A stretch of 36,780 bases of DNA, taken from a virus. Below, piece after piece: positions 1-9,186 of this stretch; the first letter of the stretch is position 1, and each line of letters starts with the position of its first letter. The position numbers and the translations under genes are program-made. Location: positions 1 through 36,780 of the IMG/VR virus record IMGVR_UViG_3300017757_000044; one strand, 5' to 3'. The notes under the pieces were generated by a model. The model had not been told where the DNA came from and did not search any database. It worked only from the letters and a program-made list of their open reading frames with translations.

Positions 1-429
1 ACCAATTTCTTCGTCGACAGCAAGTGAAAGTAATTCTTCGTAAATTAATTTTCCGAATTGCCATAATCTAACACCTTTATCTTCTTCTCCTCTAACAATT
101 ACAGGAGCAAAAATACGTGTTTTAGGGTCTAGTTTCTTAGCTAAAACATAATTTTCTTTATTATATTCTTCTCTAAGTTTACTAGCAAATGAAGCTATAG
201 GGTCTTTATCACCGAAATTAAGTGGTGAAATCATAACTTTATTTGTAATACCATAATAGAACTTAAGTTCTGTAAATGGGTTGTTAGAATTGAAAGCACT
301 AGGCACAATTCTGATCTGTTGTTTACCTACAGTAGGTCTCCAAAATGTCAAACTATAATCTCGTTTTTGACCTTGTGGTTGTTTTTGTTGGAGGGTGTCC
401 AACTTCTGTTTAAGCATTGATAAATCCAT
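1..429 (-). CDS. gp32-like single-stranded DNA-binding protein, C-terminus cut off by window edge
   Basis: The frame opens with ATG at 429 and stays open to base 1, giving 143 codons of a longer protein. Segments such as WRPTVGKQQIRIVPS, SPLNFGDKDPIASF and PVIVRGEEDKGVRLWQFGK follow the core pattern of T4-type gp32 proteins, which coat ssDNA and organise the replisome. The zinc-binding Cys/His cluster of T4 gp32 is not visible in this part, as is common in marine T4-like relatives (family knowledge). A host-type promoter lies directly upstream, and the family A polymerase gene is two genes away, so this is the replication end of the window. The family call rests on motif pattern alone, and the acidic tail cannot be seen. 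Confidence 0.75.
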   Translation of the reverse strand, partial: MDLSMLKQKLDTLQQKQPQGQKRDYSLTFWRPTVGKQQIRIVPSAFNSNNPFTELKFYYGITNKVMISPLNFGDKDPIASFASKLREEYNKENYVLAKKLDPKTRIFAPVIVRGEEDKGVRLWQFGKLIYEELLSLAVDEEIG

Positions 430-457
430 AATTTTATAACTTTTTTTTAATGTAACT

Positions 458-489
458 ATAATATACGAACCAGAATTTGGGTATCCAAA
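458..489 (-). promoter_or_regulatory. Host-type (Bacteroidota sigma) promoter for the ssDNA-binding protein
   Basis: On the minus strand TTTG (489-486) is followed by exactly 20 bases and then TATATTAT (465-458). This resembles the Bacteroidota -33 TTTG and -7 TAnnTTTG elements. The box is preceded by CG, as in the two other promoters of this class here. The -33 element begins right after the stop codon of the upstream gene, and the leader to the ATG is about 28 bases. Confidence 0.65.
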
Positions 490-957
490 TTATAGTTCAA
501 TTATTTTGTGAATTTTTGTATTTAATTGATTTAACTCATTATGTTGAGTTAATAAAATACAATTTTTATAATGTTGCCAATTTACTTGATAAGAAGAATC
601 TACAACACCACCATTTAATTTTTTAATTAATTCATTTAAAGCATTAATGGTGTAAAGAGTATTCGACTCTTTTTTTCTGTGGACTAAAATTGTATTATCT
701 GGGATAGTGTGAACGTTACCTTGGTCTACATTATATGTAATGACATACTCATCCTTACCAGCTATTTCAAGAACAAATAGTTTGTTATATATGATAACAT
801 ATTTACTTTTGATTTCCTCTAATAGGCCATCTAAGTTATCTAGGTCAGTAAATGTACAGAATAGTTTATTATTCAAATCTCCAACGGTTTTGATGTCAGT
901 TACAACATCATAATTCGCGTTATACGTATTTGTTTCTTTATCTAAAGTCGTAATCAT
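490..957 (-). CDS. Hypothetical protein in the replication cluster
   Basis: 155 residues, function not recognised. The start overlaps the 3' end of the polymerase gene by 20 bases, so the two are probably translationally coupled. The sequence is mixed alpha/beta with no signal peptide, membrane segment or obvious catalytic motif. A central stretch (roughly residues 88-115) carries the sequence VHRKKESNTLYTINALNELI, which looks like a conserved core. Its place between a DNA polymerase and a gp32-like protein suggests a replication accessory role, but this is inference from neighbourhood only. Confidence 0.6.
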   Translation of the reverse strand: MITTLDKETNTYNANYDVVTDIKTVGDLNNKLFCTFTDLDNLDGLLEEIKSKYVIIYNKLFVLEIAGKDEYVITYNVDQGNVHTIPDNTILVHRKKESNTLYTINALNELIKKLNGGVVDSSYQVNWQHYKNCILLTQHNELNQLNTKIHKIIEL

Positions 958-2206
958 AGCCCTGTTTTATTTTTGTGTTAAATTTGTATTTAGTAAATAT
1001 ACTATTAATTGATTCCATAACCTCGGTTTCATCTTCACTATAATCGAATAAGAATGAATCATATGTATATAATATTAATTTTGTTTTTTTACCTCTTAAT
1101 TCCTTTAATATATCCCACAGTATACGAACATTCATTGACGTCTCCAAGTTTTGTAGCAAATAATTAAATAATTTTTGCGGATTCATTTCCTTATAATAAT
1201 CTTTTTGATAAACGTAATTTGAAATCGGACACACAATATCCTCTCCTTGATAAAAATCGAGCCACATATTATGTATATACTCTTTTATTTTTTGAAAGTA
1301 TTCCAGATGTTCATATTTTTTAAATACTCCTCCATACAATTGTTTAAATGTTAACTCTTTTGATTCTTTATAACTTACTCCGTAAAGTTGTTGTAAATGA
1401 CTATGAATATCACTAGTGGGGAAATTATAATCGATGAGACGACAAGACAAACTAGGATGGTAAGCACTAATATCAATTTCATAAAGAATATCATTAGACG
1501 GTATAAAAGATTTTCTACATCCATTTTCTTTGTTAAGTGCTGCATAATTTACTCCTTTAAATTTATTTGATGGTCTTGTAGTTAGTGTTTTTAAGTTGTA
1601 CTGACTGTAGACTCGTTTACTATCAACGGGATGGAAGTGTTCTTCGAATTTAGGTACGTGTATTTGTAATCCATTTCGCTCGATAGCGTTGAATACCACG
1701 GATACTTTATTGTTAAAGAATTCATCATATTTAGTTGGTTTATTGTTAATATTCGTTTTTAAATTTTCAAAAATGGTTTCACACAATTCATAGTGTTTTA
1801 CTATAGGGACTACCTCATTTATATTTGGTTTATCCTTGTTTTTATAATATAGTATTTCATGTGCTTTAGTTAATTCCGGTATATACGTATTAGGTGGTGT
1901 GTTTATGTCATAAAGAGCTTTGTTTGGAAAATAATGTAATGTTTCTTTTTTATCTCTACAATATAAAACCTCGAATTTATCTACGATTTCGTCTATACGC
2001 GTTTTTAACACACCTAAACTTTCACTATGTGTAATACATAACATATAGCCTTTATGTGCTTTTAACGGTCTAATATACACTAAACTTACGCTATTTAGCG
2101 TAGGGTGCACATTATGACTACTCGGTATTACTTCAATGAATGCTTTTTTATAACCACTATTTAATAAAACCTCGAGTTGACTATCCTCCTCTATTAACCA
2201 ATACAT
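938..2206 (-). CDS. Short family A DNA polymerase
   Basis: 422 residues. The C-terminal 220 carry the three palm/finger motifs of Pol I-type polymerases. Motif A is EIDISAYHP, with the likely metal-binding Asp at 245. The motif B region is KELTFKQLYGG (residues 284-293; compare RxxxKxxxFGxxYG). Motif C is LYTYDSFLF, with Asp at 383. Upstream, TTRPSNKFKGVNYAALN resembles the TGRxSSxxPNLQ segment of Pol I. The N-terminal 180 residues show no clear DxE or other 3'-5' exonuclease motif, and the protein is far shorter than E. coli Pol I (928) or T7 gp5 (704). It could be a stripped polymerase or one with a degenerate exonuclease domain. T4 itself uses a family B enzyme, so this is a divergent replication module. 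Confidence 0.7.
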   Translation of the reverse strand: MYWLIEEDSQLEVLLNSGYKKAFIEVIPSSHNVHPTLNSVSLVYIRPLKAHKGYMLCITHSESLGVLKTRIDEIVDKFEVLYCRDKKETLHYFPNKALYDINTPPNTYIPELTKAHEILYYKNKDKPNINEVVPIVKHYELCETIFENLKTNINNKPTKYDEFFNNKVSVVFNAIERNGLQIHVPKFEEHFHPVDSKRVYSQYNLKTLTTRPSNKFKGVNYAALNKENGCRKSFIPSNDILYEIDISAYHPSLSCRLIDYNFPTSDIHSHLQQLYGVSYKESKELTFKQLYGGVFKKYEHLEYFQKIKEYIHNMWLDFYQGEDIVCPISNYVYQKDYYKEMNPQKLFNYLLQNLETSMNVRILWDILKELRGKKTKLILYTYDSFLFDYSEDETEVMESINSIFTKYKFNTKIKQGYDYDFR

Positions 2207-2241
2207 AAAACCTTTTTATTTGCCGTAATATAATAAAAAAA

Positions 2242-3078
2242 CTAGTAACCTCCACTTGATCCTCCACTTGTTGTTGTAGGATTTGTATTTTCTTTTACTA
2301 CTTGATTTATTCTTTCCATTGAGCCACTTATAGGTACTAGTAAATCATGTGGTGTTAAAACATGTTTTGCCCCAACCATAGGTCCTTTATCAGGGTGAAC
2401 ATGATATAGTCCAACATATTCTTTACCTGTTTTTCTTACTATAAATTCTCCTCCTTTTGTCTCTAAATTATTTGCTGCTGTAAATTTAAAATATTGTGAA
2501 AATTGTTTTTTAAAGTAATTAGTAAAACCATATATGTTGTTTCTAGTTTCTACTAGTTCAACTATATTTTTATTTACATTATAAACTTCTTTTTCTTTTC
2601 CTGTTAAAATCCAATTAATAGAAATTGGAAAGTAAAAATCCCACTGTACCGAATTATTTTTAGAATTAAATATTTCATATTCTTCTTTATTTACCTCCAT
2701 ATAAATAAATTCATTACTTTTTAATAAAAAATACCTTTGGAACTCTCCTAATTTATAGTCTGATTTTGTTGGGAAGGGAAGAGATGATAGAGGAGGTCTA
2801 GGTGATTTAGCATTTATATTTCTACCTTTTGAATGATAATAAGCATCATTAATAATATAATAAGATTCAGGTAATGGTTCACTATCTTCTGATTTTTCAG
2901 GTGGTGCATTTTCTACTAATAGTTTATTAGGTTTATCTTGAGGGTTTTTACCTGTGTAAAATTCTCTATCAGAGGTTTCAAAATAAGGACCGATATATTC
3001 TTTACCAGTAGATGGGTCAAATAACTCACCTGAGTTAGCGTAAAGATTTTCTATTATTTGTGATTTTGGATAGTACAT
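2242..3078 (-). CDS. Hypothetical virion-region protein with internal duplication
   Basis: 278 residues, function not recognised. The start directly abuts the stop of the hub gene. Two related segments are visible. Near the N-terminus (17-54) is GELFDPSTGKEYIGPY with a downstream LL. Near the C-terminus (210-248) is GEFIVRKTGKEYVGLYHVHP followed by MVGAKH and TPHDLL. Only the second copy carries the histidines (226, 228, 239, 244). The tail is Ser/Gly/Thr-rich and ends in GGSSGGY. No signal peptide or membrane segment is seen. Being downstream of the hub gene suggests a baseplate or host-contact role; this is inference. Confidence 0.6.
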   Translation of the reverse strand: MYYPKSQIIENLYANSGELFDPSTGKEYIGPYFETSDREFYTGKNPQDKPNKLLVENAPPEKSEDSEPLPESYYIINDAYYHSKGRNINAKSPRPPLSSLPFPTKSDYKLGEFQRYFLLKSNEFIYMEVNKEEYEIFNSKNNSVQWDFYFPISINWILTGKEKEVYNVNKNIVELVETRNNIYGFTNYFKKQFSQYFKFTAANNLETKGGEFIVRKTGKEYVGLYHVHPDKGPMVGAKHVLTPHDLLVPISGSMERINQVVKENTNPTTTSGGSSGGY

Positions 3079-6000
3079 TTATGATAATTTAGTATTTTGT
3101 GTATCCCAATCTTTTTGTGGTTTACCTGGGTTATCATTTTCTGCATTTTCTAATGCTACATCTCTATTAAATTGTACAAAGAAATGAACAGCATCTACAT
3201 AACCTCCAAAATCACCACCCCACATTAATCCAGCTTTTTGTGCTTCAGATACTATACCTTGTGAAATCCACGGGTTTCTTTCTTTCTTTTTCATCCATCT
3301 ACCTTTTGGATCTACAACACTAATGTCAGCCCCCGCAGCATAATTATGAACTGATTTTCCTGGTGCTGCGTTTTTAGGATTTTCTGCTCTTAGTTCTACT
3401 GATCGAGAAAATGGTCTAAATACAGCATTTATATAAATTTTATAATCATTATATCCTCCATTTAACATATTAGTATACCAAGTTCTAAAAGTATTTTGTA
3501 CGTTTACATTCATATAACTTACAGCAGTTTCTAAAGAAATCTTTTTCCCATAAGTACTACTATTAACAGGAATACCATTTATATCTCTATTATCAAAAAA
3601 TTCTAAGGGATCATCAGTTAAAAGACCAGAAGTATCTGATAGACCACCGGGATCAATTGGTCCTGTATTTGCTGCAACATCTGCTTCACCATCATTAATA
3701 CTTACAGCTGACATATTTGTAAATGGAGTTTTAGGTTTATTTTCAACATCAGGAACAGCTAAAGTACCAATTGAAGTTGACCAATTATTATCACTAATAC
3801 TATGGTCTACTTTATCAATAATAAATTTTAATGCTTCATTATATGCTGGAGGTAGGAATTGTTGTCTTAATGACATACCATTGTAAATTTTAATACCAGA
3901 CATACCTTCAAAGGTTATACCTAATTTTATAGGAATAAAACCTGATTTTGGGGAAGGTCTATTAGTTTCAGCAAATATTCTTTCATTTAATAAATTAGCA
4001 AACCCATTAAAACATTGATGTCCTTCACTAATAAAATCATCAGACATATTAGTGTATAAAGCATTACGAGTTTTAACTGTAATAGTTTTAAAATCTGATT
4101 TTTCAGCATCCATTGGAATTTTAGCTTCACCACCAAAGGCTCTTACTAAATAAAGATCATAATTTGAAGCATATTGTTCAGATTCATCATACATATACCT
4201 TTGTATAGCTGATATGAATTTTCCTGTAGGTGTTTTTGATACGAAATCTGTTATAAAATCTTTAACTATTAATGCGGCATTTAATCCTTTAGATAAAGTT
4301 AAAAATGTATAATAAGTAACATTAGCAAATCTTACACCTTTATAAGTTACATTTTTTCTAACATTAATTGCTTTACTAAATTCATCTTGACTATTTCCTA
4401 AATTTTGCCCAGATTGTAATTCTGCTTCAGGTAGAGAAGTACTTTTTTTACTAAAAACTAAATTTAGTACTTCTCCTCTAACTTTTTCATTAGCTAAACC
4501 TCCAAATAAAAAGTTTGATACTTTTGCACCTGTGGTTTCTTCTCCTTCATCCCAAGCTTTATCTTGTTCTCCTGTTCCTTCATTAGTGTAATCAAAACCA
4601 GGGGAATCAATAATTGATGGGTTTGTTCTGTCCATTAAACCTATATTCCATTTTGAAAAAGCAGTTGCATCTGTATTTTTAGTTGAACTTCCTTGTGCTG
4701 TTGCTCCAATAGAAATTTGGCTAGAAAGTTCAGGTGTTATATTAGTTTCAAAACTAAAATCAGTAACAAAATTAGAAGAACCAGAAGGACTATAACCAAA
4801 TATTTCAAATGAATCTCTTTTTATTAAACCTAAATTAGCAATTGGATTATTATCAATTATAGTAACAGTAATATCATCTTTCATTATTACTTCTAATTCC
4901 ATTATATTACCTAATGCTTTATTTATACCTCCTACTATTCTTGTTAAAAATTCAAAAAGGTTTAATTCTCCTTTTTTATCTGTTTGTTGTAAAATTTCAG
5001 CTATAAATTCAAAGTTAACATAAATATTCATTACCCTACCATAATAACAATCGCCTTTATTATAGGTAAATTCTTTTAAATCATTTAAATACCCCGGATA
5101 TTTTAATTCTTCTAATTGGCTATCTGCTGTTTGAAAAAATTGGGGTTTGATTAAACATACTTTAGGGTCTAATGAAATTAAATTTGGATATGAATTACAA
5201 ATATTAGATTCTTCTTGATAATCAAAATCTAATTGTACTTCTGGGTTTGATTTCATTATTAAAGGAGCAATTTTTGTTTGAACTGCTTCCATTAATTTTC
5301 CTAAAGTCATATAATAATTAAAATTAGGTAAATCAATTGAAGGATAATTATCTGAATTTCTAGCCCATGATAAACCATCATAGTGTTCTCTAGAATGTTC
5401 CCATGAAAAATAAGGACCTTTTACACTTGCATTTACACCTTCACTGCTTCTATCTGCCCATTTAATATCTCTTACTTTTTGATACATAAAATAAGAAATT
5501 TGGGAATCTCCAGCTGTACCTACAATAGCAGAATCTTCAATTTCACCAAGCCCTTTTGCACCTATACCAAAAAATCCTGATTGGCTATCTATATCATCTA
5601 ATTTTTGTTGGGCTGATAAAGCTAATACCTTATTTCTTGCACTAATAGATTCAATAACATCTCCTAAAGTTATTAAATCAATAGAAATATCATAAGTTCC
5701 ATCAGGATTAAAACTCCAATCAAAATTTGTTACTTTTCCAAAAAAACCATCATAATTATAGGAACACTTTCTTCTTTTGTCATTAATCTTTTGTAGCATT
5801 GATTTTTGGGTTTCTTTTGCTGTCTTAAAAAATGCATCTTCTATTACTGTAGTACCTACTTTTTGTATATTACCTTCTCCATCTAAGTATTTATCAAACC
5901 CCCATTCTAACATCATTGTATAACCTAATCTTAGATATAATAACTCTATTAATTCAAATTGAAATTTATTATAAGCTTTTAAAGAAACTTTAGCTTTACG

Positions 6001-6561
6001 AATAGAACCCCTATTTATACATTCAACACTAGCCTCAATTAATCCAGGTGCTGGTGAAAGACCAAAATCTGAACCACCTAAACCATAAGAATTGTTTGAA
6101 TTCCAAAGACTATTATTTTTAGTAACACCAGATCTTTGATTATATTTTAAAAATTTACCTCCTTCATCAAATACTGCTTCTGATAAAGTATTAAATAAAA
6201 TACATTTTTCTGCTAATTGGTTACCTACAAAATTTTCAGTATCTTGAAGACCTATATTTTTTAATCTTTGTATTCCATCTGGTATTCCATCTTTATCAGC
6301 ATCAATTGCTCCTGCTTCAAAAACTTTAGTTCCCTCAGCGGCATTAGTTCCAGCGGCTTGTGCTTGAAAATCTGCTTTAGTATTTTCACCAAGTATATAA
6401 ACAGAAGATGCTAGCTTTAACCAAGCATTTCTATTATTTAAAAATTGAATTTGTTGTGGGGTCCTTTTATTAAGGTATCCACTTCCATGTGTTTTTTGTC
6501 TATTTTGGATTTCTAAATAAACACCCTCTTCAAATTGTTCCCCAATTATATTTCCAGTCAT
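3079..6561 (-). CDS. Baseplate hub/spike protein with C-terminal M15-type peptidoglycan peptidase
   Basis: 1160 residues, the largest protein here. Residues 1070-1128 match the zinc peptidase pattern of M15 enzymes (VanY, L-Ala-D-Glu endolysins). SVHNYAAGAD supplies His1072 and Asp1079, and MWGGDFGGYVDAVHFF supplies the third zinc ligand, His1126, with Asp1123 nearby. The enzyme would cleave peptide cross-links of peptidoglycan at the tail tip during DNA injection, as the lysozyme of T4 gp5 does by a different chemistry. The rest (1-1000) has no named domain but is beta-rich, as expected of a hub. Residues 87-95, DADKDGIPD, form a calcium-binding loop of the thrombospondin type-3 kind. The gene follows a LysM-like baseplate gene after 5 bases. 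The peptidase call is firm; the hub role comes from size and position. Confidence 0.75.
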   Translation of the reverse strand: MTGNIIGEQFEEGVYLEIQNRQKTHGSGYLNKRTPQQIQFLNNRNAWLKLASSVYILGENTKADFQAQAAGTNAAEGTKVFEAGAIDADKDGIPDGIQRLKNIGLQDTENFVGNQLAEKCILFNTLSEAVFDEGGKFLKYNQRSGVTKNNSLWNSNNSYGLGGSDFGLSPAPGLIEASVECINRGSIRKAKVSLKAYNKFQFELIELLYLRLGYTMMLEWGFDKYLDGEGNIQKVGTTVIEDAFFKTAKETQKSMLQKINDKRRKCSYNYDGFFGKVTNFDWSFNPDGTYDISIDLITLGDVIESISARNKVLALSAQQKLDDIDSQSGFFGIGAKGLGEIEDSAIVGTAGDSQISYFMYQKVRDIKWADRSSEGVNASVKGPYFSWEHSREHYDGLSWARNSDNYPSIDLPNFNYYMTLGKLMEAVQTKIAPLIMKSNPEVQLDFDYQEESNICNSYPNLISLDPKVCLIKPQFFQTADSQLEELKYPGYLNDLKEFTYNKGDCYYGRVMNIYVNFEFIAEILQQTDKKGELNLFEFLTRIVGGINKALGNIMELEVIMKDDITVTIIDNNPIANLGLIKRDSFEIFGYSPSGSSNFVTDFSFETNITPELSSQISIGATAQGSSTKNTDATAFSKWNIGLMDRTNPSIIDSPGFDYTNEGTGEQDKAWDEGEETTGAKVSNFLFGGLANEKVRGEVLNLVFSKKSTSLPEAELQSGQNLGNSQDEFSKAINVRKNVTYKGVRFANVTYYTFLTLSKGLNAALIVKDFITDFVSKTPTGKFISAIQRYMYDESEQYASNYDLYLVRAFGGEAKIPMDAEKSDFKTITVKTRNALYTNMSDDFISEGHQCFNGFANLLNERIFAETNRPSPKSGFIPIKLGITFEGMSGIKIYNGMSLRQQFLPPAYNEALKFIIDKVDHSISDNNWSTSIGTLAVPDVENKPKTPFTNMSAVSINDGEADVAANTGPIDPGGLSDTSGLLTDDPLEFFDNRDINGIPVNSSTYGKKISLETAVSYMNVNVQNTFRTWYTNMLNGGYNDYKIYINAVFRPFSRSVELRAENPKNAAPGKSVHNYAAGADISVVDPKGRWMKKKERNPWISQGIVSEAQKAGLMWGGDFGGYVDAVHFFVQFNRDVALENAENDNPGKPQKDWDTQNTKLS

Positions 6562-6566
6562 AACTT

Positions 6567-6887
6567 TTATATTTCATTTAATTCATTATAACTAGATATG
6601 ATAGATCCTACTTGAGATGGTATTCTTAATTGAATACCCGGGGTAATAAAATAAGAACCTTGGTTTAATGAATTATTAGCAATTGATATAATCCACCATA
6701 AAGATGAATCACCATAATATTGTTGAGCTAGTTGATCAAATCTATCTCCTATTTCAGCATAAACATAAGTATCTTCATAATTTAAAGGAACATTAGGATA
6801 TTTAGTTGTACCATAATATCTTTTGCCTTTTAAAGTTTTATATTCATTACTTTTTTTAAATACGGGAATATTAGTATATCTAGCCAT
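6567..6887 (-). CDS. LysM-like baseplate wedge protein (gp53-like)
   Basis: 106 residues. The core from about 44 to 92 contains YAEIGDRFDQLAQQYYGDSS, then LWWIISIANN and ITPGIQLRIP. This is a LysM-like arrangement as found in T4 gp53 and the XkdP-type baseplate proteins of other contractile tails, where it holds the wedge or hub together rather than binding sugar. The start overlaps the previous stop by one base (TAATG), so translation is probably coupled. T4 gp53 is longer (196 residues), so this is a minimal version. Family-level confidence is good; one-to-one equivalence with gp53 is inferred. Confidence 0.65.
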   Translation of the reverse strand: MARYTNIPVFKKSNEYKTLKGKRYYGTTKYPNVPLNYEDTYVYAEIGDRFDQLAQQYYGDSSLWWIISIANNSLNQGSYFITPGIQLRIPSQVGSIISSYNELNEI

Positions 6888-8944
6888 TATGTAGTATCTT
6901 GTGGTTTTTGAGGAACATAATTGTTTTTATCGTAATTATTATTACGTCCATTATTTAATGATATATATCTTTCTTTTCCATAATTTGAAATAAAGTTTCC
7001 ATCAGCACCTAAATAATCTGTTTGTTTAAAAGAATTTTGTTGTATTCTAGGTACAAAATCATGTATTGGTACAAAGTTAAATCCAGACACTTTTATAATC
7101 ATAGGTAATTCTTTAACTGTTGGGTCTGAACCTCCCTCATCATTGATACTAATATCCCAAGGTGAATCATCAGGCACATCTAAAGACATACCAGTTATTA
7201 ATCCAGGTTGTTCATAAAACCAACCACCCATTGTTAATGTAATAAGATTTCCTTGCATATACCCGGCATCTGAATAATCTGGTGCTAAAGATGAAGCTAA
7301 ATAGTTTAACTTTTGATACATTGGAATTAATTCATTCTTAGATTGTGCAGCTACTGTCCATGCTAAAGAAACTGTTCTATCAAACCCTTGGTATTTATAG
7401 TAATTTTCAGCTCTGCCCATAAATTTCTGAGTCATCCAATCAGCAGAATAACTATCACTCATACTGTCAATAAAAGCTCTAAAATGAATGTAAGTTTTAT
7501 TATTTGGATCATCATTATTTATTATACCAATTCTAAACTTAACTAAATCATTTTTAATACCAAAGCCATCATTACTATTACTTGAAATTACATTAGCTGA
7601 ATTATATAAAGGTAAAGCATTTAATTTATCTAAGGGTTCAGATTTATTATTACCTGGTATTATTTTTCCTGCTGTATAACTTTTAATATTTCCTCTAGCA
7701 GATGGATTTCCTAAGTTTACTCTTTGTTCTATATTTTTTGTTACATAATCAGGTGAAGCTGGTATGATTGGGGAATCATTAATTAAAGTTTTCCTAAAAT
7801 CAGGTTTAATTCCTGTTGCTGTTCTTTCCTGATTTTGTATGTTATAATAGTTTTCTATTTGTTGTTGATTAAATGCAGCAAAACCAAGAGAAACTCCACT
7901 AGTACTACCTGATAGTATTAAATTATTGGGAGAAAAATAAACTGGTGCAGCTGAACCACTTTGATTTGTAACATTATTATTATAAACAGATCTAACTCCA
8001 AATAAAGAATCTAAAGGATTAAATGAACCAGAAAGATTAATTACATTTTTGTCAATAAATTGAGTTAAACTAGTTAAACTTGGATTACTACCAATATTTA
8101 AGGCTGATTGAGCTGCTTTTGCTAAAGGTGGTAAAGGAAACAAATCTGTAAATGAGCCAGTTAATTGAATGGTGTTTGGCAAAAAAGTTATAGTTCCAGT
8201 ATTACCTTCTTGATTAATACCAGTTCTTTGGTCATTAAGCATATTAATTGTAGTTGTACCAACTCCTAAAGTTGATCCAGGACCACCTGTATACTTATAA
8301 AGAATATTATCTCCTTGTTTCGAATTAATCTTAGGTAAAAATCCTAATAATCTACTTCTTTTACCATCAGGTCCTCCGTCTGTAATCTCAATATAAGTTG
8401 GTAATGTTAATCCTTTAGGTTGAGTTTGAACATCACCAGGCTCTCCACCTAACATTGGATTAAATGGATTTAATCCTTGTTTATTTGGATGAACGCCAAC
8501 ACCTGTTCCTACTACAGAAGCTATTGTTGATAAAGGAGTATAAATTCCTTGATTTAATGCTAAATTATCAGCAATAAACTGTCCGATAGCAGATAAAGGA
8601 TCACCAGATGGTGTATTATCAGGTTCATTTTTATATTTTATGTAACCTGTATTTGTATTTACATTTGAAAGGGAAAGTGCATTTTGTTTTGCAATAAATA
8701 AAGGACCATTAGGACTACGAAAATCGAATAACATTTGTGTCATTCGAGATACGTCGTTAACAATAGCTTTAGGAAATAGTGTACCTCCTCTTAATAAAAA
8801 ATCTGGTCCTCCAGTTCGTCCTACATCTTGAAAACTAGAGGGAATATCTTTTACTATATAGGGTTGGTTACTATTACCACCACCAACTAAATCTTTACCA
8901 AACTTAATTGATTTTAAGTCCGTCCTAAGATCAACTAATCCCAT
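6887..8944 (-). CDS. Baseplate or tail-tip structural protein
   Basis: 685 residues, no family recognised with certainty. The N-terminal part is Gly/Asn/Ser-rich and of low complexity in places. The C-terminal 220 residues look folded: VKFRIGIIN, then IHFRAFIDSMSDSYSADW, MGRAENYYKYQGFDRTVSLA, and ELIPMYQKLNYLASSLAPDY. This pattern of a described deformation, a strain-like term and LNYLAS resembles tube-initiator proteins of contractile tails (T4 gp48/gp54 position). It lies between the tape measure and LysM-like genes, where baseplate inner-ring proteins are expected. No enzyme motif, signal or membrane segment is visible. Confidence 0.55.
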   Translation of the reverse strand: MGLVDLRTDLKSIKFGKDLVGGGNSNQPYIVKDIPSSFQDVGRTGGPDFLLRGGTLFPKAIVNDVSRMTQMLFDFRSPNGPLFIAKQNALSLSNVNTNTGYIKYKNEPDNTPSGDPLSAIGQFIADNLALNQGIYTPLSTIASVVGTGVGVHPNKQGLNPFNPMLGGEPGDVQTQPKGLTLPTYIEITDGGPDGKRSRLLGFLPKINSKQGDNILYKYTGGPGSTLGVGTTTINMLNDQRTGINQEGNTGTITFLPNTIQLTGSFTDLFPLPPLAKAAQSALNIGSNPSLTSLTQFIDKNVINLSGSFNPLDSLFGVRSVYNNNVTNQSGSAAPVYFSPNNLILSGSTSGVSLGFAAFNQQQIENYYNIQNQERTATGIKPDFRKTLINDSPIIPASPDYVTKNIEQRVNLGNPSARGNIKSYTAGKIIPGNNKSEPLDKLNALPLYNSANVISSNSNDGFGIKNDLVKFRIGIINNDDPNNKTYIHFRAFIDSMSDSYSADWMTQKFMGRAENYYKYQGFDRTVSLAWTVAAQSKNELIPMYQKLNYLASSLAPDYSDAGYMQGNLITLTMGGWFYEQPGLITGMSLDVPDDSPWDISINDEGGSDPTVKELPMIIKVSGFNFVPIHDFVPRIQQNSFKQTDYLGADGNFISNYGKERYISLNNGRNNNYDKNNYVPQKPQDTT

Positions 8945-8947
8945 TTA

Positions 8948-9157
8948 TTACTCAGGTAAGTTATTCACGTACTTACTACTTTCTTTAATAGAAGCAGCTA
9001 ACTGAGTAGGACTTGGTAAATTATTCATAAATGGTTTTCCATCTAATGAATATTCATTATGTAAAGTAGATAATGCTTGATCCACTATTGGTGGAGAATT
9101 ACCATCTAAACCTGTTAGTGAAGATTCACCCGCTTTTAATTTATTTAATAGACTCAT
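8948..9157 (-). CDS. Small hypothetical tail-region protein
   Basis: 69 residues, not recognised. The sequence begins MSLLNKLKAGESSLTGLDGN and is polar, with Pro/Asn-rich stretches and no membrane segment. It has its own copy of the ATATTTATAA motif 15 bases upstream, and its stop is 3 bases before the next start. That arrangement supports a real, expressed gene in the tail operon despite its size. Confidence 0.55.
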   Translation of the reverse strand: MSLLNKLKAGESSLTGLDGNSPPIVDQALSTLHNEYSLDGKPFMNNLPSPTQLAASIKESSKYVNNLPE

Positions 9158-9172
9158 AATTAATTATTTTTA

Positions 9173-9182
9173 TTATAAATAT
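9173..9182 (-). promoter_or_regulatory. Candidate late promoter (ATATTTATAA)
   Basis: An exact 10-mer on the minus strand, 15 bases upstream of the 69-residue gene start at 9157. It is one of twelve identical copies; see the finding on the repeated motif. Confidence 0.5.
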
Positions 9183-9186
9183 TGTG

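Noticed and set aside
2207-2241. Promoter before the DNA polymerase gene
   Set aside because: A TATATTAC box is present, but the sequence 20 bases upstream (AGTG) is a poor match to TTTG, and no terminator separates it from the structural genes. It was too weak to list.
2242-3078. HVHP as a JAMM/MPN metalloprotease motif in the duplicated-domain protein
   Set aside because: The JAMM pattern needs a distant Glu and a following SxxD after HxH. These are not seen in the right spacing.
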